Notes: generated by a model not told the origin, from the letters alone. Shown: positions 17,480 through 27,199, counted from the stretch's first letter. The stretch is 64,000 bases of DNA from Pedobacter kyonggii (GCF_004310665.1 NZ_SIXF01000001.1:186001-250000), one strand, 5' to 3'. Numbers and translations are program-made.

Positions 17480-17542
17480 CGTCCTTCCCAACTTGATTGG
17501 GAATCGTAATGCTTTAAGATTCCCGCCTGCGCGGGAATGACG
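17480..17542. repeat. CGTCAT/ATGACG-type intergenic repeat
   Basis: GTCCTTCCCAACTTGATTGGGAATC at one end and a ATTCCCGCctgCGCGGGAAT hairpin ending in ATGACG. A near-copy is at 21239-21310, between the same family cluster and the next gene. Confidence 0.6.
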
Positions 17543-17629
17543 CCTGAGTTTAAAATAAATAGCAAATAACTAGGGCCTTGGTTCGTCATCACGAACCAAA
17601 CACATAAACAACTAACTTATTCTAATAAA

Positions 17630-19495
17630 ATGAAATACTTAAAACTAATGATTATCCTGCTTTCAGCATCTTCTACCTTTGCACAAAGTGATGCAGGATA
17701 TCCAAAAGCCAATTACACTAAAAAAGAAGTTTATATCCCGATGCGCGATGGCACTAAACTTTTTACCGCCATCTACACACCTAAAGATGCAGCCAAGGAT
17801 AAAAAATACCCAGTGATAATGCAACGTACCTGCTATAGCGTTGCCCCATATGGCGAAGATAAATTCCCTGCAAAATTAGGCCCGTCAGAATTGATGATGA
17901 AAGAGGGGTATATCATGGTGTATCAGGATGTGCGTGGTCGCTGGAAAAGTGAAGGCACATGGACCAATATGACCCCAGTTATCGATAATAAAAAAAGCAA
18001 AAAAGATGTTGATGAAGGTTCTGATACTTACGATACCATCGATTGGCTGGTTAAAAACGTAGCCAACAACAATGGCAAAGTTGGCCAATGGGGAATTTCT
18101 TATCCTGGCTTTTATACTGCTGCAGGGATTTTAAGTAATCACCCTGCTTTAAAAGCCTCATCACCACAAGCGCCGATTTCAGATTTCTTCTTTGATGATT
18201 TCCACCACAATGGATCATTTTTGCAAAGTTATTTCATGACCTTCCCAGTATTTGGTGTGCAAAAAACCGATACTACCTCTAAAGCCTGGTACAACAACCA
18301 GTTAATCCTTCCAAAAACAAAAGATGGTTATCAGTTTGCTTTAGATTTAGGCCCTTTAAGCAATGCAGACAAATATTACAAGGATAATTTCTTCTGGCAA
18401 GAAACCGTTAACCACCCAAACTACGATGAATTTTGGCAAAAACGTGGATTGTTGAAACATTACAATACCGTTAAACCTGCCGTGATGGTTGTTGGCGGAT
18501 GGTACGATGCCGAAGATCTGGCTGGCCCGCTAAACATTTATAAAACCATCGAAAAGAAAAACCCTAATGCCTACAATACCATTGTGATGGGGCCATTTGG
18601 GCATGGAAGATGGAGCCGCGAAACCGGTCATACCATGCATAGCAATGTGTATTTCGGCGATAGCATTGCTACGTTCTACCAGAAAGAAATCGAAGCTAAA
18701 TTTTTTAACCATTTTCTAAAAGGCAATGGCGATAAAAACTCTGGCTTGCCTGAAGCCTACATGTTCGATACGGGTAAAAAACAATGGGAAACTTTTGCTA
18801 AATGGCCGACAGAAAAGGCAACTAAACAAAAATTCTATCTTGGTGCCGATGGTAAACTCAGCATGACTGCACCTGGTACAGCTGGTTCAGTAAATTACAT
18901 CAGCGATCCATTAAAGCCAGTTCCTTATACCGAAGATTTAACCACAACATTAGGCTTTACGCCACATAATTACATGAGTGAAGATCAACGTTTTGCAGGT
19001 AGGAGACCAGATGTTTTGGTATATCAAACCGATATATTGGATAACGATATTACCTTGGGAGGCGAAATTATGTCGCACCTTAAAATTGCAACCACGGGTA
19101 CCGATGCAGATTTTATTGTTAAACTGATTGACGTTTACCCTGCCGATGAACCTAACAACCCTTACATGCCAAACAAAAATATCATTTTGAGCAATTACTG
19201 GCAAATGGTGCGTTCGGAAGTTATGCCTGCACGCTTTCGCAATAGTTTCGAAAAACCCGAAGCTTTGGTAGCCAACCAGAAAACGGATGTGAACTTCCAG
19301 CTACAGGATGTATTACACACCTTTAAAAAAGGACACCGGATTATGATCCAGGTGCAGAGCACAGCATTCCCTTTATTTGCTCGAAATCCACAAAAATTTG
19401 TAGAAAACCCATATAAAGCAACAGAAGCCGATTATATTAAAGCTACGCAAACTGTATTTAACGATAGTTTTATCGAAGTTGATGTGATAAAATAA
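17630..19495 (+). CDS. CocE/NonD family alpha/beta hydrolase, copy 2
   Basis: 621 residues with a signal peptide (IILLSASSTFAQ). It is clearly a paralog of the preceding gene: same order of IPMRDGTKLFTAIY, YQDVRGRW, Ser157 in GISYPG, GGWYDAEDLAG for the acid and GPFGHGRW for the His, then the C-terminal jelly-roll with EDQRFAGRRPDVL. The acid and base loops differ in detail, so substrate preference may differ. It lies between its paralog and an M1 metallopeptidase and looks like part of a peptide or ester-degrading set. Confidence 0.9.
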   Translation: MKYLKLMIILLSASSTFAQSDAGYPKANYTKKEVYIPMRDGTKLFTAIYTPKDAAKDKKYPVIMQRTCYSVAPYGEDKFPAKLGPSELMMKEGYIMVYQDVRGRWKSEGTWTNMTPVIDNKKSKKDVDEGSDTYDTIDWLVKNVANNNGKVGQWGISYPGFYTAAGILSNHPALKASSPQAPISDFFFDDFHHNGSFLQSYFMTFPVFGVQKTDTTSKAWYNNQLILPKTKDGYQFALDLGPLSNADKYYKDNFFWQETVNHPNYDEFWQKRGLLKHYNTVKPAVMVVGGWYDAEDLAGPLNIYKTIEKKNPNAYNTIVMGPFGHGRWSRETGHTMHSNVYFGDSIATFYQKEIEAKFFNHFLKGNGDKNSGLPEAYMFDTGKKQWETFAKWPTEKATKQKFYLGADGKLSMTAPGTAGSVNYISDPLKPVPYTEDLTTTLGFTPHNYMSEDQRFAGRRPDVLVYQTDILDNDITLGGEIMSHLKIATTGTDADFIVKLIDVYPADEPNNPYMPNKNIILSNYWQMVRSEVMPARFRNSFEKPEALVANQKTDVNFQLQDVLHTFKKGHRIMIQVQSTAFPLFARNPQKFVENPYKATEADYIKATQTVFNDSFIEVDVIK

Positions 19496-19568
19496 TGATA
19501 AGCTTACGCTCATTTATAACAAGCGTGCAATTACCAATCGTTTTTAACGATCAACAAAAACAGAACAA

Positions 19569-21215
19569 ATGAAAAAGTTACTATTCATCCTTGCCATCAG
19601 CACTTCGGCTGTACAGGCCCAGATGCTCGGCAAAAACCAGGTAAACTCTAGGGCCGATAGCCTCCGCGGAACACTTACACCTTTGCGTACCTGCTACGAT
19701 ATTAATTATTACCACTTAGATGTTAAAATAGATATCGATCAAAAATCAGTTAGCGGAAGCAATGAATTTGCTTTTACCGCAACGCAAGATTTCACCAAAT
19801 TGCAGTTCGATCTTTTTGATAACTTAAGAGTAGATAAAGTAGTATACAAAGGTGCCGATTTACCTTTTACCCGGGAATATAATGCGGTTTTTGTAACCTT
19901 CCCTAAAGCAGTTAAAAAAGGAAGTAAGGATAAATTCACGGTTTTTTATTCAGGAAATCCTTTGGTTGCAAAAACACCCCCTTGGGACGGCGGTTTTATC
20001 TTCAAAAAAGATGAAGCCGGCAATCCTTTTGTGTCTGTGGCCTGCCAGGGTTTAGGCGCAAGTGTATGGTGGCCGAATAAAGATCACCAGAGCGATGAGG
20101 TAGATAGTATGTTGATCAGCATTAGTGTTCCTAAAACTTTGCAGGAAATATCCAATGGAAGATTGAGAAATACTGTCGATAAACCCGATGGTTACAAGCA
20201 ATACAATTGGTTTGTCGCAAATCCCATCAACAATTACGATGTAACCTTTTACATTGGCAGATACGCCCACTGGCAAGACAGTTATGATGGTGAAAATGGA
20301 AAGCTCAGCATCGATTACTGGGCTTTACAAACCGATAGTGCCAAAGCCCGCCCACATTGGGATGCCGATGTTAAACCCATGCTAAAATGTTTCGAATATT
20401 GGTTTGGCCCTTACCCATGGTACAAAGACGGCTACAAACTGGTTCAGGCACCACATTTAGGCATGGAACACCAAAGTGCAGTCGCTTATGGCAATCAATT
20501 TAAACCAGGTTATTTAGGCAAAGATTTAAGCGGTACCGGCCATGGCTTAAAGTGGGATTTCATCACCATCCATGAGAGTGGCCACGAATGGTTCGGCAAT
20601 AACATCACTTCAAAAGATATCGCCGATATGTGGATTCACGAAGGTTTCACCAATTATTCGGAGGTATTGTTTACCGAATGTACCGAGAACAAAGCAGCTG
20701 CAAACGAGTATGTAATCGGATTACAGAAAATTATCCGTAATGATGTGCCAGTGATCGGTCCTTATGGTGTAAATAAAGAAGGCTCTGGCGATATGTATCC
20801 AAAAGGTGCAAATTTGATTAGTACCATTCGCCAGTTGATTAATAACGATGAAAAGTTCAGGCAGGTTCTTCGCGGGCTAAGCAAAACATTTTACCATCAA
20901 ACGGTAACAACTGCTCAGATCGAAAATTACATAGCCAAACAAAGCGGACTTAAACTGGATAAAGTTTTCGATCAGTATTTACGTTTCACCAAAATTCCTA
21001 TTTTAGAATATAAAATCAACAATGGCACTTTATCTTATCGCTGGGTAACCGATGTTAAAGGTTTTAATATGCCTGTGCGCGTAACATTAAAAACAGGCGC
21101 TTATACCTTGATCAAACCTACAAACGATTGGAAAACACTTAAAGTGGATGCCAGCATAAACAATGATAATTTCAAACATGATCCATTGTTTTATGTTAAC
21201 CTAAAAAAAGGATAA
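19569..21215 (+). CDS. M1 family metallopeptidase
   Basis: 548 residues, signal peptide to about 17. M1 hallmarks: exopeptidase-type GMEHQSAVAYGN (GAMEN position) at about 298-310, zinc site HESGH (335-339) with the third ligand Glu358 in HEGFTN, and the EWFGN helix. The N-terminal beta-saddle (about 45-250) and the catalytic thermolysin-like domain are present, but the chain is shorter than full-length aminopeptidase N, so the C-terminal helical domain is missing, as in many bacterial secreted members. It follows the two CocE-type hydrolases and probably trims peptides in the periplasm. Confidence 0.92.
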   Translation: MKKLLFILAISTSAVQAQMLGKNQVNSRADSLRGTLTPLRTCYDINYYHLDVKIDIDQKSVSGSNEFAFTATQDFTKLQFDLFDNLRVDKVVYKGADLPFTREYNAVFVTFPKAVKKGSKDKFTVFYSGNPLVAKTPPWDGGFIFKKDEAGNPFVSVACQGLGASVWWPNKDHQSDEVDSMLISISVPKTLQEISNGRLRNTVDKPDGYKQYNWFVANPINNYDVTFYIGRYAHWQDSYDGENGKLSIDYWALQTDSAKARPHWDADVKPMLKCFEYWFGPYPWYKDGYKLVQAPHLGMEHQSAVAYGNQFKPGYLGKDLSGTGHGLKWDFITIHESGHEWFGNNITSKDIADMWIHEGFTNYSEVLFTECTENKAAANEYVIGLQKIIRNDVPVIGPYGVNKEGSGDMYPKGANLISTIRQLINNDEKFRQVLRGLSKTFYHQTVTTAQIENYIAKQSGLKLDKVFDQYLRFTKIPILEYKINNGTLSYRWVTDVKGFNMPVRVTLKTGAYTLIKPTNDWKTLKVDASINNDNFKHDPLFYVNLKKG

Positions 21216-21238
21216 TAGTGATCTGCAGATTTTGGCGA

Positions 21239-21310
21239 CCGTCATCCCCAACCCGATTGGGGATCTTAATGCAATAAGCTTTAAGATTCCCGCCTACGCG
21301 AGAATGACGA
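21239..21310. repeat. CGTCAT/ATGACG-type intergenic repeat
   Basis: CCGTCATCCCCAACC at the left, ATGACG at the right, with GATTCCCGCCTACGCG inside. It matches the element at 17480-17542. It is non-coding. Confidence 0.6.
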
Positions 21311-21453
21311 ACGTTTTAATTATAATTTGCCAACCCGACTATAGTCGAAGCCCCCATAAAGAGAATTAAATTTCATCTTATGCAACTTTTCAACAAAATC
21401 ATCGTCTTATAAGAAAAAGCTCATTATTCATCTAAAAAATAAAATCTAATACC

Positions 21454-22185
21454 ATGAAAAAAGTATTTGCAATATTATTGGCATCCTTAACATTAACCTC
21501 TAGTATTAATGTAATTGCTAAAAATCAGATCAGCATCAACACTTCAAAAAATAACGGCGACAACAGAGACGTAAAAAACTTCAACGGAGTTGCTGCAGCA
21601 GGCCCCATAAACGTAATTGTAACTTTGGGCAATAGCGAAAGCTGTCGTTTAGAAGGCGATGCTGATGCATTGGCCTCAATTGTTACCGAAGTAAAAGGCA
21701 ATGTCTTAGTTATCCGCCCGCAAACCAGTATTACCAGCTGGACTAGAAAATACGAAGGCAAAAAAATCACGGCTTATGTAACAGCAAAAGAGTTGGCTAG
21801 CTTAACCGTAAGTGGTGATGGCAACTTAAGCGTTAACGGAAAAATCAGCACAGGCAGCCTAACCACAACTGTAAGCGGTTCGGGAAGTATTAAAGCAACC
21901 GCCGATGTAGACAACTACAGTGGTGTGATTAGTGGTTCTGGTGCAATAAACATTACAGGCGGTGCAGATCATGCTAAAGTGGTAATCAGCAGCTCAGGTA
22001 CCTTTGCCGGTAAATCTTTTTCTACAAAAACTTTAACCAGTACCATTAGTGGTTCAGGAACCGTAAACATCGCAGTAAGCGAAAGCATTAAAGCGGTAAT
22101 CAGCGGATCAGGAAGCGTAAATTACTCTGGCAATCCAAGTGTCGATAAAACTGTTGTTGGCTCAGGTGGGGTGAGAAAAGTATAA
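21454..22185 (+). CDS. Head GIN domain-containing (DUF2807) secreted protein
   Basis: 243 residues with a signal peptide (FAILLASLTLTSSINVIAK). The head GIN (DUF2807) domain is a parallel beta-helix-like fold built from repeated strands: FNGVAAAGPINVIVTLG, KVVISSSG, repeated SGSGSIK, SGSGAI, SGSGTVN and SGSGSVN turns. Ends in VVGSGGVRKV. The family is thought to be an outer-membrane-proximal or adhesin-like domain; function unknown. It has a clear terminator directly after it. Confidence 0.9.
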   Translation: MKKVFAILLASLTLTSSINVIAKNQISINTSKNNGDNRDVKNFNGVAAAGPINVIVTLGNSESCRLEGDADALASIVTEVKGNVLVIRPQTSITSWTRKYEGKKITAYVTAKELASLTVSGDGNLSVNGKISTGSLTTTVSGSGSIKATADVDNYSGVISGSGAINITGGADHAKVVISSSGTFAGKSFSTKTLTSTISGSGTVNIAVSESIKAVISGSGSVNYSGNPSVDKTVVGSGGVRKV

Positions 22186-22204
22186 ATTAAAGCCCTTTAA
22201 TAGG

Positions 22205-22237
22205 GAAACACCTGCAAGAAATTGTAGGTGTTTTTTT
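22205..22237 (+). terminator. Terminator of the head GIN gene
   Basis: ACACCT/AGGTGT stem with a 12-base loop followed by a T-run of eight, starting about 20 bases after the stop codon. Confidence 0.85.
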
Positions 22238-22274
22238 GGTAAGGGCTAAATTTCTAGCGCTATTTCCCAACGCG

Positions 22275-22332
22275 ATCGTCATGCTGAACTTGTTTCAGCA
22301 TCTTTTCTGAAAAAGATCTTCGGTCGGACAAT
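22275..22332. repeat. CGTCAT-type repeat (GTCATGCTGAACTTG form)
   Basis: Begins GATCGTCATGCTGAACTTGTT, followed by a CAGCATCTTTTCTG arm that pairs partly with it. Related starts are at 35965 and 49928. Confidence 0.5.
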
Positions 22333-22391
22333 GTGCTTTAACACCCTTTTATTTTTATTCGAAAAGCAGATAATTGCTACTATTAAGTGTT

Positions 22392-22465
22392 AGTCCCGCT
22401 ACCATTTCAAGTCCTCATCCCGATAAAGGATCGGGCTTCCGGGCTTTCCATTTTATCGGGTTTGG
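22392..22465. repeat. AGTCCCGC...TCGGGTTT element, copy B
   Basis: Begins AGTCCCGCTACC and ends TCGGGTTTGG, with an internal CCCGATAAAGGATCGGG hairpin. Shares ends with copies at 911 and 31579. Confidence 0.5.
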
Positions 22466-22598
22466 GCACTCAGATCTGCAAAGGAAATCTAACCGTTACT
22501 TAAAGAAATTATAATTTTAATGTGGTGTTGGCAGTATTCATTTGTATATTTAAACCACGCTATAATCACAATACTAGCCATCAAAAACGTAATGTATA

Positions 22599-23471
22599 AT
22601 GGGTTTATTCAACGTATTTAAAAAGAAAAACATTGTAGAAGAAAATGAACAGATAGCAGAAAATGACCCGTTGGAGAATTTCCCGGAACTGCTTAGCGCT
22701 AAGCTTTTATTCCTTGACAAACCCAACCTCAATAGCAATCAGATATTAACCGAGGTAAAAAAACATTTTGAAAATGTCGAGCATTCCTTCTCAGAAAACA
22801 GTCTCATTTTTTCATTCCCAGATCATCCCATTCAATTTGCGGATGCAACAATTCCGGTACAGTGCACCATAATGATACCTGATCAGGGCAAATCTGAGGT
22901 AGAACTTCCAGATGCCGCTTTTCAACAAAACTGGCACTGGCCTGAAGCCAATCAGATTGCTAAAAACTGCACTTATGAAATATTGGTAACTGATTTAATG
23001 TCGAGAACATTACCCTATAAAGAACGCTTAAATGTATTTATGGATTTCTTAGTCGCGGTGGTGAATATTACCCAACCAAGTGCTGTTTATTCATCTCCAG
23101 CACAAAAAATTTTAAATCCACTCAACATTGTAAGCACTTGGGAAACGGATAAAATACAGATGCTATATGTAATTTGCAATGTAAGGCTTTATAACATTAG
23201 CAATAATATAGATGACAAAGAATTGTTAATGGATACAGTTGGTCTTCATTCTATTGGACTGCCTGATTTTCAAATCAGGTTCTCGACAGCTGATGAAAAT
23301 GAAATAGCTAATCTGTTATGGACATACGCTTATTATGCCTATGAATTTGGCGACATTATAGTTGACGGAAACACACTTGAAGGATTAAAAACTGGCTCAA
23401 AATGGAAATGTGAGAAACAATTTTCACTTGTGGGGCCCGAAAGAATTGTGGTAAATGTAACACCAGATTAA
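22599..23471 (+). CDS. DUF4261 domain-containing protein
   Basis: 290 residues, no signal peptide. The short basic start MGLFNVFKKKN is followed by a DUF4261-like body (MDTVGLHSIGLPDFQIRF near the centre and VVNVTPD at the end, plus a middle part with PVQCTIMIPDQGKSEVELP). The function of the family is not established. It may be cytoplasmic. It precedes a DinB-like gene by 85 bases on the same strand, which may be cotranscribed. Genes here are of the accessory type rather than core metabolism. Confidence 0.8.
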   Translation: MGLFNVFKKKNIVEENEQIAENDPLENFPELLSAKLLFLDKPNLNSNQILTEVKKHFENVEHSFSENSLIFSFPDHPIQFADATIPVQCTIMIPDQGKSEVELPDAAFQQNWHWPEANQIAKNCTYEILVTDLMSRTLPYKERLNVFMDFLVAVVNITQPSAVYSSPAQKILNPLNIVSTWETDKIQMLYVICNVRLYNISNNIDDKELLMDTVGLHSIGLPDFQIRFSTADENEIANLLWTYAYYAYEFGDIIVDGNTLEGLKTGSKWKCEKQFSLVGPERIVVNVTPD

Positions 23472-23555
23472 CGATTCCAGCAACAGAAATCCTTTCTCGG
23501 CTTTAAACATTTATTCACCTAACAACATTTCAAATAATCCCTTAAGAATTCTCAT

Positions 23556-24002
23556 ATGCTTACCGAAACCTTAAAAACACTTTTCAACCGTGATTTAAAC
23601 AAGCTAAAATCCGAAATTGGCTCGTATAAAAACGAAGCGAACTTATGGGTTATAAATAAAGAGATCGCAAATTCAGCTGGGAATCTTTGTCTGCACCTGA
23701 TCGGAAACCTCAATACCTACATTGGCGCAACTCTAGGAGGCAGCAATTACATCCGAAAACGCGAATTGGAGTTTTCGCTAAAAGATATTCCAAAGCAGGA
23801 GCTTATCAACATGATTGAAGCAACCATAACCGTAGTTAACGAAACGCTGGGTAAAATAACCGATGAACAACTCAATAGTGAATACCCAATGTTAGTATTT
23901 CAGGAGAAAACATCAACCGAATTCTTCCTGGTTCACCTTACCACACATTTAGCCTATCACTTAGGGCAGATCAATTACCACCGAAGGTTATTGGATGCAT
24001 AA
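23556..24002 (+). CDS. DinB-like/DUF1572 four-helix protein
   Basis: 148 residues with the DinB-type helical bundle: LWVINKEIANSAGNLCLHLIGNL (helix 1), YIRKRELEFSLKDI, AHLGQI-like HLTTHLAYHLGQINYHRR at the C-terminal end with the His residues (two in HLTTHLAYH and the last in NYH) that bind metal in this superfamily. The role may be a thiol-dependent transfer or stress function. The substrate is unknown. It sits downstream of the DUF4261 gene. Confidence 0.85.
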   Translation: MLTETLKTLFNRDLNKLKSEIGSYKNEANLWVINKEIANSAGNLCLHLIGNLNTYIGATLGGSNYIRKRELEFSLKDIPKQELINMIEATITVVNETLGKITDEQLNSEYPMLVFQEKTSTEFFLVHLTTHLAYHLGQINYHRRLLDA

Positions 24003-24132
24003 TTTATCCTCATTGTAAATAGAAGCCAAGCGTTTAGCGTCCGGCGTAAAGCGATCTACGCTAGATCATCAATTGCGAGGCAGATCAGAGGGGAGCAGAA
24101 GTAGTCTGCTTCGCAAAATAGAATATATGTAG

Positions 24133-24402
24133 ATGAAAACCATAAAAGCAATCGTATACCTAACCGTCTTATTATTGATCATTTCTACTTTAGCAACATT
24201 AAAACTAGAGGCTGCATCTGACGGTTTTGATCAATATGGATTCCCATTAACTTTTTACGATAGTTTTTCTGGAAAATGCGATAATTGCTACCAGAATTTT
24301 GGTTTTAAACCGCTCAATCTGTTTTTGGATTTTTCATCCGCCTTTATTTGCGCCTATATAATGGTTAGGCTTAAAAGTACATTTAGTGAAAAACAGCATT
24401 AA
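24133..24402 (+). CDS. Small membrane protein, hypothetical
   Basis: 89 residues with two hydrophobic segments: an N-terminal one (IVYLTVLLLIISTLATLKL) and one near the end (FLDFSSAFICAYIMVRL). Between them is a short loop with CDNCYQNFGF, a Cys-x-x-Cys pair. No family recognised. It is followed almost at once by the nucleotidyltransferase-like gene. The codon pattern and the clean signal-anchor make it a likely real gene. Confidence 0.65.
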   Translation: MKTIKAIVYLTVLLLIISTLATLKLEAASDGFDQYGFPLTFYDSFSGKCDNCYQNFGFKPLNLFLDFSSAFICAYIMVRLKSTFSEKQH

Positions 24403-24421
24403 AATAGTAGTTAAATTACCC

Positions 24422-25207
24422 ATGATACAACAACTCTTTGCCCAAAACGCAACCAAAATATTAAAAAGCGATGAATCTGTTATTGGTTTAGCCGTGGGCG
24501 GCTCATGGCTCAGCAACGAAATCGACGAATTTTCAGACCTCGACCTCATTTTGGTTACCAAAGAAAAACGATCAACAGATAAATCGAAAATGCTGCAATA
24601 TGCCAACCGCCTTGGCGATTTAATTTCTGCATTTACAGGAGAGCATGTTGGCGAGCCGCGCGTATTGATTTGCCTTTACGACAAGCCATTGCTCCATGTT
24701 GATATTAAGTTTTTAACCGTTGATGAATTTGCTTCTAGAGTAGAAAATCCTATGCTATTAATCGACAGAGACAATCAATTACAGCAAATTCTTGATCAAA
24801 CTGAAGCTAAATTTCCCTACCCAGATTATCAATGGATTGAAGACCGTTTTTGGACCTGGATGCACTATGCCCTCTTAAAAATTGGGAGAGGTGAATATCT
24901 GGAAGCCTTAGATTTCTTCGGCTTTTTAAGGATGGTAGTGTTTGGTCCTCTATTGCACATCAAAAACAAAAACCTGCCACGAGGTGTGCGTAAAGTAGAA
25001 TCGCAGCTCCCTTCCGAAGATTTTAACTTACTTAAGGGTACCATCGCCGAATACAATAAAACATCTTTAATTACTGCGTTAGAAAATGCGATAGCACTTT
25101 ACAAAAACCTGAGAGGTCATCTTTATACTGCAAACATCAAGCATAACCCAAAAGCAGAAGATGCTGTAATGCAATATTTAGCCAAAATAAAAGATAGCCA
25201 CTCATAA
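24422..25207 (+). CDS. Nucleotidyltransferase-like protein
   Basis: I chose the ATG at 24422 (MIQQLFAQNATKILKSDE, 261 residues); an upstream GTG at 24386 would overlap the previous gene by 17 bases. The nucleotidyltransferase fold is marked by GGSWLSNEIDEFSDLDLILV (GGS...DLDL, the catalytic Asp pair) near residue 30, and a later helical part with LHVDIKFLTVDEF for a third Asp. It could be an aminoglycoside-type or streptomycin-type transferase, or a tRNA-like or antitoxin-like member; the acceptor is unknown. Confidence 0.8.
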   Translation: MIQQLFAQNATKILKSDESVIGLAVGGSWLSNEIDEFSDLDLILVTKEKRSTDKSKMLQYANRLGDLISAFTGEHVGEPRVLICLYDKPLLHVDIKFLTVDEFASRVENPMLLIDRDNQLQQILDQTEAKFPYPDYQWIEDRFWTWMHYALLKIGRGEYLEALDFFGFLRMVVFGPLLHIKNKNLPRGVRKVESQLPSEDFNLLKGTIAEYNKTSLITALENAIALYKNLRGHLYTANIKHNPKAEDAVMQYLAKIKDSHS

Positions 25208-25351
25208 TAAAAATTAGATATAACATTCTCGGTGTCTTTAGTGGTTCCGTGGCTATTGTTAATCAACAAGTAAAAAACAATAATCTGCGTACATCTTTTT
25301 AATCTGCGGGACAACTGTAGTGCACTACCGCTAACTGATTACACTTAAAAC

Positions 25352-25375
25352 AAAAAAGGAGGCTTAAGCCTCCTT
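25352..25375 (-). terminator. Terminator of the minus-strand barrel gene
   Basis: Palindrome AAGGAGGCTTAAGCCTCCTT (25356-25375) followed on the minus strand by six T. It lies 10 bases after the stop. Confidence 0.85.
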
Positions 25376-25384
25376 CCATATCTT

Positions 25385-26275
25385 TTAAAACTGAACCCCG
25401 ATCAGCCACATATTTTCGATGTAGTTAATCTTCTGGCTAGCCTTGTCGTACTCATCCCAGCCAGTGGTATGCACATTGGTTAAATTGGTAGCGCCGAGCT
25501 TAGTGGTATTTTGTAGGTAAACGTTTTTCCACACATAAAACTTAAGTCCAACTTTAGCAGAAACACCATAACCTGAAATACTGAAGTGGTTATTTCTGCC
25601 CTGTCCGAACAAACGTACATCTGAACGCGGAACCATTAAACCACCACCTAAACCAGTTTCTAAGGTTAAGGAAGTATTGCCGCCCGGAGCCACCCAAATA
25701 TCATCATAACGCTCAATTTCGATATTTGCATAATTAAAACCATCAGTATGCTCGTAGGTTAACATACTTTCTTTAACATTAATGCTTTGTCCGTTATAAT
25801 CACCTGCCAAATTACCTGTAGGTGTATTGGTTGGTGAAATATTTGGTCCGATATGGCCAGTGATCGTTACGGTTTGTGGAATATCCATCACATATTTCAT
25901 GTGGTCCCAGCCGATAGAAATGCTATAATTATCTTTTATAAAATAACCCACACGGATATTGTATTGTGGTACCGTAATCAGGCTAGGATTTAAATAGTCC
26001 CAGCTTAATTTAGATTGTCTGTCATGCGCAACAACATCCTTTAACGTAAAATCATAATTTGGCCCCTGAAAACGGATATCGCTTTTACCATACCAAGAGC
26101 TGTTGTATCCCCAGTGAAAAAAGAAATCGCCTTTACGCGAAAAATTCCTTTTATGCTCAGGATTGAATAAACTTTTTGAAGTTGGTGTATTATTGGTTGA
26201 AGAGGCTTTAATCTCTTGTGCCTGCATCCGCCTGCCAAACAAGAGTGCTAAAAATAGAATGGTAAATCTTTTCAC
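25385..26275 (-). CDS. Outer-membrane beta-barrel protein, hypothetical
   Basis: 296 residues with a signal peptide (FTILFLALLFGRRMQAQ). Alternating hydrophobic strands (GDFFFHWGYNSSWYG, YNIRVGYFIKDNYSISIGWDH, SGYGVSAKVGLKFYVW) and a C-terminal aromatic end (MWLIGVQF) mark a beta-barrel. I do not recognise the family. It is downstream of a DUF2490 gene on the same strand (85 bases), so the pair may be an envelope operon. Confidence 0.75.
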   Translation of the reverse strand: MKRFTILFLALLFGRRMQAQEIKASSTNNTPTSKSLFNPEHKRNFSRKGDFFFHWGYNSSWYGKSDIRFQGPNYDFTLKDVVAHDRQSKLSWDYLNPSLITVPQYNIRVGYFIKDNYSISIGWDHMKYVMDIPQTVTITGHIGPNISPTNTPTGNLAGDYNGQSINVKESMLTYEHTDGFNYANIEIERYDDIWVAPGGNTSLTLETGLGGGLMVPRSDVRLFGQGRNNHFSISGYGVSAKVGLKFYVWKNVYLQNTTKLGATNLTNVHTTGWDEYDKASQKINYIENMWLIGVQF

Positions 26276-26360
26276 GCGGCAAATTGAGCAAAAAGACCAA
26301 TCATTTACAACATGTTTAACATTTTGCAGGAGTTGATGTACAAAAAATGACTTTAAAACA

Positions 26361-27068
26361 TTAAAACCTGGTGTAAACAGCTAGCTGAATAATATTATTT
26401 ACCGTATTATTTGAAACACCATGAGTAGCCTGGTTCATATACCCAGCTTCCAGATCAAACTGTTTCGAAAAGCGATAGCCCGCAGCAAGGTATAACCTGT
26501 TCTGATCGAAAACACTGTTGTTAATTTTATTTTTATTCTGAAGATTTAAAAACACTTCGTTCTGCAAAGCCACAAATGGCCCTTTTGTAAATGTTGGTTG
26601 AGTTTTTTGCAGCGGCTGGATCAACCTGAAAAAATAACGGAAACGTTGCGAAAAAACATCCTCGCCTGTACGGCCGATAAAACGTTGCTCGACTCTTAAA
26701 CGGTGGCTGGCAAAAATTGATTTTATTTTGTGGCTATAAATGTACTGTTCAAATATGCGATGTTCGTGCAAAGTTAAATCAGGGGTTCCTTCTAGCTCAG
26801 TATGCGTAGTTTGCCACAAATACCCTAGGGCTACATTATGTTTGTTGTTAATAAAATATTGTAAAGCCGGGCGCACTAAAGTATTTCTCAAATAACCCCA
26901 ATCATCAGCCGAACGTAGCTGAACATCGAACTGAAGCCCCCATTTATCATTAAATTTGGTGTTATTTAAAAACATAAACCAACCCGAATTTTGATGTTGG
27001 GTTTGCGCATAAAGCTTTCCAGATACCATGACGAGCAATACCACGGCAGATAATAATATTTTTTTCAT
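26361..27068 (-). CDS. DUF2490 domain-containing outer-membrane protein
   Basis: 235 residues, signal peptide ending YAQ. DUF2490 signature: FMFLNNTKFNDKWGLQFDVQLR, then LVRPALQYFINNKHNVALGYLW, SHRLRVEQRF and an aromatic end in QLAVYTRF. It is predicted to be an outer-membrane barrel. Function not known. It is divergently placed to the 441-residue secreted protein gene and upstream of the barrel gene. Confidence 0.88.
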   Translation of the reverse strand: MKKILLSAVVLLVMVSGKLYAQTQHQNSGWFMFLNNTKFNDKWGLQFDVQLRSADDWGYLRNTLVRPALQYFINNKHNVALGYLWQTTHTELEGTPDLTLHEHRIFEQYIYSHKIKSIFASHRLRVEQRFIGRTGEDVFSQRFRYFFRLIQPLQKTQPTFTKGPFVALQNEVFLNLQNKNKINNSVFDQNRLYLAAGYRFSKQFDLEAGYMNQATHGVSNNTVNNIIQLAVYTRF

Positions 27069-27199
27069 AAGAGGAAACCGGTTTTATCTGTGTGGCGCTA
27101 AATTAAGAGAAAATGGACAAAGCAAATAATTTAACTTTAAATTAATCCTCAAAAAAGATGTTATACACTTATCTTTAAGTTTTATTCATTGAAAATCAT

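Larger units (their letters stand above)
22186..22598. other. Gene-free region with terminator and two repeats
   Basis: Terminator at 22205-22237, a CGTCATGCTGAACTTGTTTCAG element at 22275-22332 and the AGTCCCGC element copy B at 22392-22465. No gene is visible. Confidence 0.7.

Noticed and set aside
23556-24002. DNA damage-inducible gene
   Set aside because: The DinB-like helical fold is shared by many metal-binding thiol enzymes, and the name does not imply DNA repair.
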